Assembly (NCBI GenBank): GCA_052174115.1
Contig: JBQMRX010000001.1
Location: 744,001 to 808,000, forward strand
Reading direction: 5' to 3'
DNA: 64,000 nucleotides
Origin: Arsenophonus sp052174115
GTDB lineage: Bacteria; Pseudomonadota; Gammaproteobacteria; Enterobacterales; Enterobacteriaceae
Shown: one piece after another, positions 53,927 to 63,605 of the stretch
Position numbering within the stretch: the stretch's first letter is position 1
How the letters are laid out: each line of letters opens with the position of its first letter
Notes under the pieces: model-generated
The model's database searches: none
What the model saw: only the letters and a program-made list of their open reading frames with translations
Told to the model about the DNA's origin: nothing
Program-made: the position numbers and the translations under genes

Positions 53927-54970
53927 TTAATCATCACTAAATAAATCGCCACCATGCATATCGATCATTTCTAATGCTTTACCTCCGCCTCGTGCAACGC
54001 ACGTTAATGGATCTTCAGCGATAATAACAGGAATACCTGTTTCTCCCATCAAAAGGCGATCTAAATTACGTAACAATGCACCACCTCCCGTTAATACCAT
54101 GCCTCGTTCAGATATGTCAGAAGCTAATTCTGGTGGACATTGCTCTAATGCTAACATAACAGCACTAATAATACCTGTTAAAGGTTCTTGTAATGCTTCA
54201 AGTATTTCATTCGAATTAAGAGTAAAACCGCGAGGTACTCCTTCAGCTAAATTACGTCCTCGTACTTCAATTTCATAAATTTGATCTGTAGAATAGGCAG
54301 AACCAATCTTATGTTTAATTCTTTCAGCAGTTGCCTCGCCAATTAATGAACCATAATTACGACGAACATAATTAATAATTGCTTCATCAAATCGATCGCC
54401 ACCAATACGAACAGATGACGAATAAACAACACCATTCAATGAAATAACAGCTACTTCTGTTGTTCCACCGCCAATATCAACAACCATTGAACCCATTGCT
54501 TCGGAAACAGGTAAACCAGCTCCTATTGCTGCCGACATCGGTTCTTCAATTAAAAAAACTTCACGAGCGCCAGCACTAAGTGCTGATTCTCGTATTGCTC
54601 GGCGCTCTACTTGAGTTGCTCCAACAGGCACGCAAACTAAAACACGTGGACTTGGGCGCATAAAACTATTACTATGAACTTGTTTAATAAAATATTGTAA
54701 CATTTTTTCAGTAACATAAAAATCAGCAATCACGCCATCTTTCATTGGACGAATAGCAGCAATATTACCAGGTGTACGGCCTAGCATCTGTTTTGCTTCA
54801 TGACCTACTGCAGCAACATTCTTAGGTGAGCCAGTACGATCTTGACGAATAGCAACAACTGATGGTTCGTCTAATACAATACCTTGTCCCTTAACATAGA
54901 TGAGAGTATTAGCAGTACCTAAATCAATAGATAAATCATTAGAAAACATGCCACGAATTTTTTTAAACAT
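53927..54970 (-). CDS. mreB: Actin-like cytoskeleton protein MreB
   Basis: Forms short membrane filaments that guide lateral wall synthesis. 347 residues, nearly identical to E. coli MreB. Phosphate-1 loop LSIDLGTANTLIYV, phosphate-2 VVDIGGGTTEVAVI, adenosine motif GMVLTGGGALLRNLD. An amphipathic N-terminus (MFKKIRGMF) for membrane binding. First gene of mreBCD. A hairpin with T-run lies in its leader (55016-55052). Its low divergence compared with neighbours shows strong selection for rod growth. Confidence 0.98.
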   Translation of the reverse strand: MFKKIRGMFSNDLSIDLGTANTLIYVKGQGIVLDEPSVVAIRQDRTGSPKNVAAVGHEAKQMLGRTPGNIAAIRPMKDGVIADFYVTEKMLQYFIKQVHSNSFMRPSPRVLVCVPVGATQVERRAIRESALSAGAREVFLIEEPMSAAIGAGLPVSEAMGSMVVDIGGGTTEVAVISLNGVVYSSSVRIGGDRFDEAIINYVRRNYGSLIGEATAERIKHKIGSAYSTDQIYEIEVRGRNLAEGVPRGFTLNSNEILEALQEPLTGIISAVMLALEQCPPELASDISERGMVLTGGGALLRNLDRLLMGETGIPVIIAEDPLTCVARGGGKALEMIDMHGGDLFSDD

Positions 54971-56286
54971 AACAAAAGAATAACCCTGTAAATTATAAAA
55001 AATAAAAAAATACTCTAATTCCTCAATCTTACAAAGTAAAATTGAGGAATTAATTTAATTTTTTTTTAATAAAAGTGACAAATTTTAAAAATATAAAAAC
55101 TTTAACTATTATTTATTTTTTATAAGAAAATATATTTTATTTTAAAACAATATCATCATAAAAATTTATATATTATATAATAATATATTAAATTTATATA
55201 AACAATATATATAATTATTATTTAAAATATATTTTTAAAAAATAATTTATTTTTTAAATTTTATCTTAAAGTATAAGAGTTTTTATTAACTTTTTATTAA
55301 AGTGATATTTAAAATAATTTAAATATAAGTATTAATTATTCATCTATTTTTTCAAAAAAAATTTATCAATAATAAAATAATGAAACGATGTTTTATTTTA
55401 TAATTTAATTAATAATACTAGTAAACTATATTTACAATTTATTTATTATTAAAATTTTTATTTATTCTAAAATAACAAAAATTTTTATACTAAAGTATTT
55501 TATTTAAAATTAAAAATTATGAAATTATTAATGTTAGTAATATAAGAAAATGAAGTATTAAATCAATATAAAATAAATTAATAATATATTCTTTTATCTA
55601 AAAGTATTATCTCCAATATTTTGTAATTTAGTACAAACAATAAAAATACTTTATTTATATTTAATAAATAAAATGTATCAATTAATACCCTCAAAAATAT
55701 CCGAAATTAATTTTTTATTTATTATTAAATTTTAGATAAATTGAAAGTTTTAAATAATCAGTAATCTTTATTAATTAATTGAAATATTAATGGTAAGTTT
55801 TTAGGATAAATTAGCATAAAAATTATAAATATCTTATCTGAGTCTTTAATAGTTATCTTTAAGGTTATTAATGTTAAATAAAGAATAATTAAAATACTTT
55901 TTATTTTATTATTATTATTTATAAAAAATTTAAAATAAAATAGAATTATTTTTTAATAAGAGTAAAAATTTATGATAAGTATAAATAGTTATATAAGTTC
56001 TACTTAGTAAAATAAAATTTTTTGATAAGCTGTAAATTATTCAGTTAAAACAGAGATAACTAATTAATAAAATTATATTAATTACTTAAAAACTCTTTTT
56101 AATATAAATAAATATTATCGATTAAAGAATTTATTATTTTATTTTAATTACATTTTTAAAAAAATAAATTGGTATATATTTTAATAGTGTTAATAACAAT
56201 ATATTAGCAATTTTATTTTAAAAATAAATTATTCAAATACTATATAATTTATTGTCTATCTAGTTATATTATATAATTAAGATTAA
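54971..56286. other. Gap at former csrD/acuI positions
   Basis: E. coli has csrD (minus) and acuI (plus) between mreB and the acc genes. Nothing of csrD is recognisable; an acuI fossil follows at 56287-56364. Contains the mreB leader hairpin. Otherwise A+T. Confidence 0.45.
55016..55052 (-). terminator. Hairpin with T-run in the mreB leader
   Basis: TAATTCCTCAAT pairs with ATTGAGGAATTA (12 pairs, GC-bearing core). Read on the minus strand it is followed by GAGTATTTTTTTATTTTTT about 40 bases before the mreB ATG. Either the old csrD terminator or an attenuator of mreBCD. A T-run also follows on the plus strand. Confidence 0.5.
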
Positions 56287-56364
56287 ATGAATACTTTTTA
56301 TTTTTTGCGTAATATACAATTAAAAAAGATCGATTCTGTGATATTTTTGATAATAAAATACAAA
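56287..56364 (+). pseudogene. acuI: Fossil of acuI (acrylyl-CoA reductase, YhdH)
   Basis: The plus-strand frame from 56287 reads TFYFLRNIQLKKIDSVIF, against MPFILRNVRLQGVDSVMT near the end of AcuI: LRN, L and DSV identical, the rest mostly conservative. acuI lies just before the acc genes in E. coli. Up- and downstream frames are broken. Confidence 0.6.
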
Positions 56365-56613
56365 TAAATATATATAAATTATATGTAAATAAAAATTAAT
56401 AATCTCCAATAAGATAATATTAATTATTACTAAAATAAATTACATTTATATTTTAAATAATTTTAATGATTAAAAAAAAATTTTTACTAATTATCATCAA
56501 ATATTTATTTTTTATTTTTTATTATTAAAATAAATAATTTTTTATAATAAAAATTATAAATAATTAATATTTAATTATGTTATTAATTATTAGTCAAAGG
56601 AGATATTAGCAAA

Positions 56614-57078
56614 ATGATAAAAGATTTTCATATTTTACTGTTAAATGGACCAAATTTAAATATGCTATGGATAAGAGAACCACTATTATATGGTGTTTTT
56701 ACATTTCAAGATGTTATTAATCAAGTAAATCAAAAAGTAAAACAATTAGGAATTAAATTTAATCATTTTCAATCTAATGTAGAACATGAACTTATTGATA
56801 AAATCCATCAAACTAAAAATAGAATTAATTTTATATTAATTAATCCGGCAGTATTAACGCATACAAGTGTTGCATTACGAGATGCAATATTAAGTGTTGC
56901 AATTCCTTTTTATGAAATTCATATTACTAATATTTATGCACGTGAATTATTTATAGGTCATTCTTATCTCTCTGATATCGCAAATGGTGTCATATTCGGA
57001 CTTCATATTGATGGTTATATTTTTGCATTAAAAGTTGCAGTTAAATTTTTATTAAATATTAAAGAATTTAAGTATTGA
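56614..57078 (+). CDS. aroQ: 3-dehydroquinate dehydratase, type II
   Basis: Third step of the shikimate pathway, dodecameric class II enzyme. 154 residues. Signature HILLLNGPNLN at the start; catalytic Tyr in LLYG and Arg in REP of the mobile loop; Asn and His of INPAVLTHTSVALRDA; EIHITN with the conserved His. Unusual changes: the loop reads NLNMLWIREP where relatives have NLNLLGTREP, and NIYARELFIGHSYLSD where relatives have NVHAREPFRHHSYLSD. These touch the lid and the substrate Arg region, so activity is doubtful. AAGGAG nine bases upstream of the ATG. Located before accB, as in Yersinia-like genomes. Confidence 0.92.
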   Translation: MIKDFHILLLNGPNLNMLWIREPLLYGVFTFQDVINQVNQKVKQLGIKFNHFQSNVEHELIDKIHQTKNRINFILINPAVLTHTSVALRDAILSVAIPFYEIHITNIYARELFIGHSYLSDIANGVIFGLHIDGYIFALKVAVKFLLNIKEFKY

Positions 57079-57150
57079 AAAAATAAAGTCATTAATAAAT
57101 TAAAATATAATAAATTAAATATAATGAATATAAAATTACGGAATTAACTT

Positions 57151-57624
57151 ATGGATATTCGTAAAATAAAAAAATTAATTAAAATTGTTGAAGAATCTAC
57201 TATTTCTGAATTAGAAATTTCAGAAAATAAAGGAAATACAATTCGCATTAGTCGTAAACTGACACAAAATTTACCAACTTTACAACAGTATATAGCAGAA
57301 TCTGGTATATATCAACAGACTTTAGCTAATCCTACAATACATCCTCAAATATCAAATGAAACACAAAATGAAAAAAAAACAGAAATTAATGGTTATATTG
57401 TTCGATCTCCAATGGTAGGTACATTTTATCGAGCATCAAGTCCAGAAGCAAAACCATTTGTTAAAGTTGGTCAAACAGTTAAGTTAGGAGATCCTCTGTG
57501 TATAGTTGAAGCAATGAAAATGATGAATCAGATTGAAGTAGATAAAGCTGGTATAGTTAAATCAATTATTCCAGAAGATGGAGAAGCGGTTGAATTTGAT
57601 GAACCATTAGTTATTATCGAATAA
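57151..57624 (+). CDS. accB: Biotin carboxyl carrier protein of acetyl-CoA carboxylase
   Basis: Carries the biotin arm in the first step of fatty-acid synthesis. 157 residues: N-terminal dimerisation part (MDIRKIKKLIKIVEESTISE), a short Gln/Asn-rich linker, then the biotinyl domain (about 80-157) with the family thumb and biotin site EAMKMMNQIE, biotinylated Lys123. One residue longer than E. coli. It begins the accB-accC operon; accC starts 12 bases past its stop. Confidence 0.97.
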   Translation: MDIRKIKKLIKIVEESTISELEISENKGNTIRISRKLTQNLPTLQQYIAESGIYQQTLANPTIHPQISNETQNEKKTEINGYIVRSPMVGTFYRASSPEAKPFVKVGQTVKLGDPLCIVEAMKMMNQIEVDKAGIVKSIIPEDGEAVEFDEPLVIIE

Positions 57625-57635
57625 TGAGGCATTCT

Positions 57636-58979
57636 ATGTTTAAGAAAATTGTTATTGCCAATCGAGGCGAAATCGCTTTACGTATTTTACGAGCTTGTAA
57701 AGAACTAAAAATAAAAACTGTTGCTATTCATTCTACTGTTGATCGAAATTTAAAACATGTATTACTTGCTGATGAGACTGTTTGTATAGGCCCTGCAGCT
57801 TCTGCTGAAAGTTATCTTAATATTCCAGCAATAATATCGGCAGCAGAAATTACAGCTGCTGAAGCTATTCATCCTGGTTATGGTTTTTTATCTGAAAATG
57901 CCGATTTTGCAGAAAAAGTAGAACGTTCTGGTTTTATTTTTATTGGTCCTAAATCAGAAACTATTCGACTTATGGGTGATAAAATCTCTGCAATTAAAAC
58001 TATGAAAAAAGCTGGTATTAATTGTGTTCTTGGTTCAGATGGACCTTTAAAAAATAACATAAAAACTAATAAAATTATTGCAAATCGAATTGGTTATCCA
58101 ATTATTATTAAATCATCTGGTGGTGGCGGCGGACGTGGTATGCACATTGTTCGTAATGAAAATGATTTAGAAAAAGCTATTATTATAACATGCGCAGAAT
58201 CAAAAAGTGTTTTTAATAGCAATATGATTTATATGGAAAAGTTCCTTGAGAATCCACGTCACATTGAAATTCAAGTACTTGCTGATGGTAAAGGTAATGC
58301 AATTTATTTATCAGAACGTGATTGTTCAATGCAACGACGACATCAAAAAATACTCGAAGAAGCTCCAGCACAAGGTATAAAAGTTAATATGCGTAAAAGC
58401 ATTGGTAATCTCTGCGCAAAAGTTTGTATTGATATTGATTATCGTGGCGCTGGAACTTTCGAATTTCTTTATGAAAATGATCAATTTTATTTTATTGAAA
58501 TGAATACACGCATTCAAGTTGAACATCCTGTAACAGAAATGATTACTGGTATTGATTTAATTAAAGAACAACTAAAAATTGCTTTTGGTTTACCTTTATC
58601 AATTAAGCAAAAAGCTGTTAAAATTTATGGATATGCAATAGAATGTCGAATTAATGCAGAAGATGCAAATACTTTTTTACCTAGCCCTGGTAAAATTACT
58701 CGCCTTCATATTCCTGGTGGTTTTGGCATACGTTGGGAATCACATATTTATGCAGGTTATATAGTTCCTCCTTACTATGATTCTATGATTGGTAAACTTA
58801 TTGCTTATGGTGAAACTCGTGAAATTGCTATCCTTCGAATGAAAAATGCTTTATATGAATTAATTATTGATGGCATTAAAACTAATATAGAATTACAAAT
58901 AAAAATTATGAATGATAAAAACTTTTTTAAAGGTGGCACTAATATTCATTATCTAGAAAAAAAACTTAAGTCAGAATAA
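57636..58979 (+). CDS. accC: Biotin carboxylase subunit of acetyl-CoA carboxylase
   Basis: ATP-grasp enzyme that carboxylates the biotin on AccB. Start at 57636 (MFKKIVIANRGEIALRI) with GAGG seven bases before; earlier in-frame starts lie in the ribosome site. 447 residues, E. coli 449. Gly-rich ATP loop SSGGGGGRGM, EKFLENPRHIEIQV, catalytic ERDCSMQRRHQK, FIEMNTRIQVEHPVTE and the C-terminal ECRINAEDANTFLPSPG. Intact throughout. Confidence 0.97.
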   Translation: MFKKIVIANRGEIALRILRACKELKIKTVAIHSTVDRNLKHVLLADETVCIGPAASAESYLNIPAIISAAEITAAEAIHPGYGFLSENADFAEKVERSGFIFIGPKSETIRLMGDKISAIKTMKKAGINCVLGSDGPLKNNIKTNKIIANRIGYPIIIKSSGGGGGRGMHIVRNENDLEKAIIITCAESKSVFNSNMIYMEKFLENPRHIEIQVLADGKGNAIYLSERDCSMQRRHQKILEEAPAQGIKVNMRKSIGNLCAKVCIDIDYRGAGTFEFLYENDQFYFIEMNTRIQVEHPVTEMITGIDLIKEQLKIAFGLPLSIKQKAVKIYGYAIECRINAEDANTFLPSPGKITRLHIPGGFGIRWESHIYAGYIVPPYYDSMIGKLIAYGETREIAILRMKNALYELIIDGIKTNIELQIKIMNDKNFFKGGTNIHYLEKKLKSE

Positions 58980-59103
58980 TAAATTTTTTATTTATTTTTC
59001 ATTGAAAGATTGTTCTAAATATATATTTATTTTTTGATATTTTTCTTGATGTTAATTTTTAATTAACATCTAAAATTTTAGATTAATTTTTTACGGATAT
59101 AAA

Positions 59104-59355
59104 ATGGATAAACGTTTTCTTCAATTTAATAAAGAGGCTTGTTACTCACTTTTTCTTACTATTATTTATTTATGTAGCTGGATTATAACTGCTTATTTTT
59201 CTGGAGATGGGATTGGAATGATAGGAATGCCATTATGGTTTGAACTTTCATGTTTATATTTACCTATAATTTTTATTATACTCTGTGCTTTAATGATTAA
59301 ATTTTTTTTTAAAAAAATATCATTAGATGTTATGGATGTTAAAGATGAAATTTGA
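59104..59355 (+). CDS. yhdT: YhdT family membrane protein (DUF997)
   Basis: Small two-helix inner-membrane protein of unknown role, always paired with panF. 83 residues: MDKRFLQFNKEACYSLFLTII with a first helix, then FSGDGIGMIGMPLWFELSCLY and a second helix, the family pattern. Its last 11 bases overlap the panF start, as in E. coli, suggesting coupled translation. Confidence 0.9.
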   Translation: MDKRFLQFNKEACYSLFLTIIYLCSWIITAYFSGDGIGMIGMPLWFELSCLYLPIIFIILCALMIKFFFKKISLDVMDVKDEI

Positions 59356-60796
59356 AATTCTCTTACCACTTATTAGTTATTTATTGTTAGTCAGTTTATT
59401 TTCTATTTATACTTATCAACGCCATAAAAAAAATAAATTTTTAAAGGAATACTTTTCGGTTAATCATTCTATGAATGTAGCTGTTTTAGCAATGACAATC
59501 ATTGCAACTTACATTAGTGCTAGTTCTTTTGTAGTTGGACCTGGAGTAGCTTATAAATATGGGCTTAGTTGGATTTTATTTTCTTTAATTCAAGTTCCAA
59601 TTATTTTACTATCGCTCGGGATATTAGGTAAAAAATTTATAATTTTAGCGCGTTACTATCATGCAGTAACACTTAATGATATGTTATATGCTCGTTTTCA
59701 AAGTCGTTTAATTGTATATATTTCTAGTATTAGTCTACTTGTTGCTTTTTTTTGTATCATGACAGTTCAATTTATTATCGGAGCTCGTTTATTAGAAACT
59801 ACAATAAACATCCATTATAAAATAGGATTATTAATATTTGTAATTTTTATTATATTTTATACTATATTTGGTGGGTTTAGAACTAATATTCTTAATGATA
59901 CATTACAAGGTTTTATTATGTTGATAGGAACAATTATTTTGTTGATTGTTACTATTTATAAGGTTGGAGGTTTAGCTTCAGCAACAGAAACACTAAAAGC
60001 AATTGATCCAAAATTGATTACACCACATGGTGGTGATGATATTTTTAATATTCCATTTATATTTTCTTTCTGGATATTAGTATGTTTTGGAGTTGTTGGT
60101 TTACCACATACTACTGTTCGCTGCATTATCTATAAAAATAGTCAATTAATACATCATGGGATTATTATTGGTACCATTATAATGGTTATTCTAATACTAG
60201 GAATGCATTTAGTAGGTACATTAGGTCGAATAATTTTACCAAATTTAATTATTCCAGATCAAATTATACCAACATTAATAATTACAATTTTACCACCATT
60301 CGCTGCAGGAATTTTTTTAGCAGCTATAATTGCTACCATTATATCAACAATTAACTCGCTATTACTTCAATCTTCAGAAACGATCATAAAAGATTTATAT
60401 TTAAATACTTTATCAATTAAGATAAAAAAAAGAAAAAAAATAACATGGATCTCAACAAGTTCTATCATTATTCTTTGTGCTTTATTGTTATTAACTGCTT
60501 TAAATCCACCAAAAATGATTATTTGGTTAAATTTATTAGCTTTTGGCGGATTACAAGCTGTTTTTTTTTGGCCATTGATACTTGGGTTTTATTGGAAAAA
60601 AGCAAATAAATTTGGTGCATTGAGCTCAATGACCTTCGGTATAATTTCCTACATATTATTAATTTATTTTGATTTTAAAATTTTAAATTTTCATTATATA
60701 ATACCATCTTTATTACTGAGTTTAATTGCTTTTTTTGTTGGCAATTTTATTGGTAAAAATTTTATTTATATCAATAAAAATAAATTGATAATTTAA
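59345..60796 (+). CDS. panF: Sodium/pantothenate symporter
   Basis: SSS-family carrier importing pantothenate (vitamin B5), the precursor of CoA. I start it at 59345 (MKFEILLPLISYLLLV), which matches the family, rather than six codons earlier. 483 residues, about 13 hydrophobic segments. Conserved text: TYISASSFVVGPGVAYKYGLSW, LTLNDMLYAR-type segment (VTLNDMLYARFQSRL), MTVQFIIGARLLE, YTIFGGFRTNILND, GLPHTTVRCIIYK and LPPFAAGIFLAAIIATIISTIN. Retention suggests that the symbiont takes pantothenate from its host or a partner; no pan synthesis gene is in the window. Confidence 0.95.
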   Translation: MKFEILLPLISYLLLVSLFSIYTYQRHKKNKFLKEYFSVNHSMNVAVLAMTIIATYISASSFVVGPGVAYKYGLSWILFSLIQVPIILLSLGILGKKFIILARYYHAVTLNDMLYARFQSRLIVYISSISLLVAFFCIMTVQFIIGARLLETTINIHYKIGLLIFVIFIIFYTIFGGFRTNILNDTLQGFIMLIGTIILLIVTIYKVGGLASATETLKAIDPKLITPHGGDDIFNIPFIFSFWILVCFGVVGLPHTTVRCIIYKNSQLIHHGIIIGTIIMVILILGMHLVGTLGRIILPNLIIPDQIIPTLIITILPPFAAGIFLAAIIATIISTINSLLLQSSETIIKDLYLNTLSIKIKKRKKITWISTSSIIILCALLLLTALNPPKMIIWLNLLAFGGLQAVFFWPLILGFYWKKANKFGALSSMTFGIISYILLIYFDFKILNFHYIIPSLLLSLIAFFVGNFIGKNFIYINKNKLII

Positions 60797-62756
60797 GATA
60801 TTCAAAAAAAATCATAATTTAAATAATAAATAGATTTAATTTTAATAGAAGAATGCATAAAATATTAAGTTATATATTAATAAAAATTGATAGTAATTTT
60901 ATATTTTTTAAATAATTAAAATACTCTATTTTTAAATTAATATTAAGTAAAATTATTTTTTTAAATATTATTCTTATTACTTTATTTAATACTGAAATAT
61001 TATAAAATAAATTATTGATTCATTTTAGTTTATTTATTTAAAAAATTGCATTATTATTAATATTTTTAAATTTAAAAAAATAAAATAATTATTAATTTTA
61101 ACTTTTATATTAAATATATAATGCATATTATTACTGATATTAAAGTAAATATAAAAAAATATTAACATTGATATTAAGTTATAATTTGATTTATTATTGA
61201 CAATAAAATGAAAAATAAAATAATATTATTATTAATTTATTATTAATAAAAGTTTAATTAATTACATTTTATGTATATTTTTTAATATATTTTAATTAAT
61301 AATAATATAAATATATCTATTTATATTATTTAGTATCCAAAAGATTATCTATTTATAATTAAATAATTATAATAATTTATAAGTAATTATTTAATATTAA
61401 ATTAATAATAAAAAGATACTTCAAAATAATAAATATAAAAATAATTAAATTTAAATTAAATAAATTTATTTAATCTGTTAATATTAAAAAATAAATTATT
61501 TAAACAATTTATTTAAAGTTTGTATCTTTATATATTGAAAAAAAATATATATCTGTTTTATAGATATATGATATAATTATTTTATTAAATATTTTATGTA
61601 TATTATTATTAATAATAATTTTAAAATTATATATTTCAATTTTATTTTAGATTTAAAAGTTAATAAATTTAAGTTAATAATGATTTATATTTGTTATTTA
61701 AAAATTAATCCTATCTAAATTATAGATATCAAAGTAATTTAGATAAATAGTAGTAAATTGCATAAAATTAATTTTAAAAGGTATTAAATTATTAAGAATA
61801 GTTAATATTTTTATAAAAATAAACAATATGACTAATGTATTTACTTTTAATATATTTATTAATAGTTTATTATTTTTTTTTAATTACTATAAATATAGTT
61901 ATTTTTATATTAGATAAAAATTCATATTAAATTTTTATTTTTAAAAAATAGAATAAATATTTAAATTGAGAAAATACTTTGATATTTATTTTTTTTAATT
62001 ATTTATAACGAAATTAAAATTTGTTTATTTTAATGATAAAATTAAACGATAAAAACTGAATAATTAAATATAATAATTATTATTATGAGCAATAAAATAT
62101 TATTAATACTCTTAAAATTAGAGTAATATTTAATTGTATTTAAATTTTATAAATTTAAAGATTTCAATATAATTATTCAAGAAAAAGTTTTGATTTTTTT
62201 TTAAATAAATCATTTAGTATATGAAATACTAAATGATTTGTCTAAAAACTTTATGGTATATTAAAAATAAATCTAAATTTTTCCTATAAATAAATATATT
62301 TTAGTATCTAAAAGAATATGTATTTTATGATTAATATTAATATACCTGAATATCATATAAATGATATTAATGGTAAATTATAAACATTATAGGTATATTA
62401 TTTTAAAATATTTTATGTAAATTAAAGAAAAAAGTTAACAGAAAAATGCTTGAATAATCAAAAATTTTGATGTATTTAATTATTATTTACTATAAATTTA
62501 TAAGATAAAATTGTTTAAAATTGCTACATGATTAACTTAAAAAAGGAACTAAAAATTATTTTATTAAATTTAATAATCAAAATGTCAATAATTTTATATA
62601 AATTAGTATTAATTAAGATTGAAAATTATTATTAAATATGATTTTATAATACACTTGCAGAAATTAAAATTGTATTAATATTTAATTTTAAATTAAATTA
62701 ATAAAAAATTTATTTATTTTATATTAAAATACTATAGTAAAACTATATAATTTATT
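60797..62756. other. 2 kb gene desert between panF and rpoH
   Basis: In E. coli prmA, dusB and fis follow panF; rpoH belongs to a distant operon, so a rearrangement joint lies here. No gene, RNA or convincing fossil. One perfect hairpin at 62207-62239. Confidence 0.5.
62207..62239 (+). repeat. Perfect stem-loop in gene desert
   Basis: 14-base arms (AAATCATTTAGTAT and complement) with a five-base loop; preceded on the plus strand by a T-run at 62194-62202, so read on the minus strand it is A-preceded. Not clearly tied to a gene; rpoH ends 517 bases away. Confidence 0.5.
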
Positions 62757-63605
62757 TTAAGTTTCCATTACTAATCGAAGTTTTTTCATAGCATTTTTTT
62801 CTAATTGACGAACACGCTCAGCAGATACATTATATTTATCAGCTAAATTTTGTAAAGTTGTTTTATTTTCATCATCGAGCCAACGCATACGAATTATATC
62901 TTGGCTACGTTCGTCTAAAGTAAATAATGCTTGTGTTAATTTATCAGTAGCATGATTTTCCCAATTATCTTCTTCAATACTATCAGCAAAATCAGAAGAT
63001 TTATCCTGTAGATATAAAACTGGTGCAGTAATAGTATTTTCACTATCATCACTCATATCAAATGCCATATCTTGCGCAGACATTCTAGATTCCATCTCAC
63101 GAACATCTTTACTGGTTACACCTAACTCTTTAGCAACTATATCAACTTCATTTTGATTAAACCAACCAATACGTTTTTTATTCTTACGTAAATTAAAAAA
63201 AAGTTTACGTTGAGCTTTTGTTGTTGCAATTTTAACTATCCGCCAATTCCGTAATACATATTCATGGATTTCAGCTTTAATCCAATGAACAGCAAATGAA
63301 ACTAAACGTACACCAACTTCAGGATTAAAACGACGAACAGCTTTCATTAAACCAATATTACCTTCTTGGATGAGATCTGCTTGTGGTAGCCCATAACCTG
63401 AATAATTATGAGCGATATGAATAACAAAACGTAAATGGGAAAGTATAATTTGTTTAGCTGCATTTAAATCACCATGATAATGTAATCTTTTTGCATATTC
63501 TTGTTCCTCCTCAGCTGTTAACATTGGATAAGCATTAGCTGAACGTACATAAGCTTCAATACTACCTTGTGGAATTAATACTAATAATTGTATATCTTTT
63601 GTCAT
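62757..63605 (-). CDS. rpoH: Heat-shock sigma factor RpoH (sigma-32)
   Basis: Directs RNA polymerase to chaperone and protease genes, including clpB at the other end of this window. 282 residues against 284. Region 2 is almost unchanged (LIQEGNIGLMKAVRRFNP, VRLVSFAVHWIKAEIHEY), the RpoH box QRKLFFNLRK is intact, and region 4 has LDERSQDIIRMRWL and VSAERVRQLEKNAMKKL. GAGG lies eight bases before the ATG. ATATC just before and GATAT just after the ATG can pair and hold the start codon in a small loop, faintly like the E. coli thermosensor. Its usual neighbours ftsYEX are not in view. Confidence 0.97.
   Translation of the reverse strand: MTKDIQLLVLIPQGSIEAYVRSANAYPMLTAEEEQEYAKRLHYHGDLNAAKQIILSHLRFVIHIAHNYSGYGLPQADLIQEGNIGLMKAVRRFNPEVGVRLVSFAVHWIKAEIHEYVLRNWRIVKIATTKAQRKLFFNLRKNKKRIGWFNQNEVDIVAKELGVTSKDVREMESRMSAQDMAFDMSDDSENTITAPVLYLQDKSSDFADSIEEDNWENHATDKLTQALFTLDERSQDIIRMRWLDDENKTTLQNLADKYNVSAERVRQLEKNAMKKLRLVMET

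Noticed and set aside
57878..58526. Minus-strand open frames within accC
   Set aside because: accC is intact and explains the sequence.
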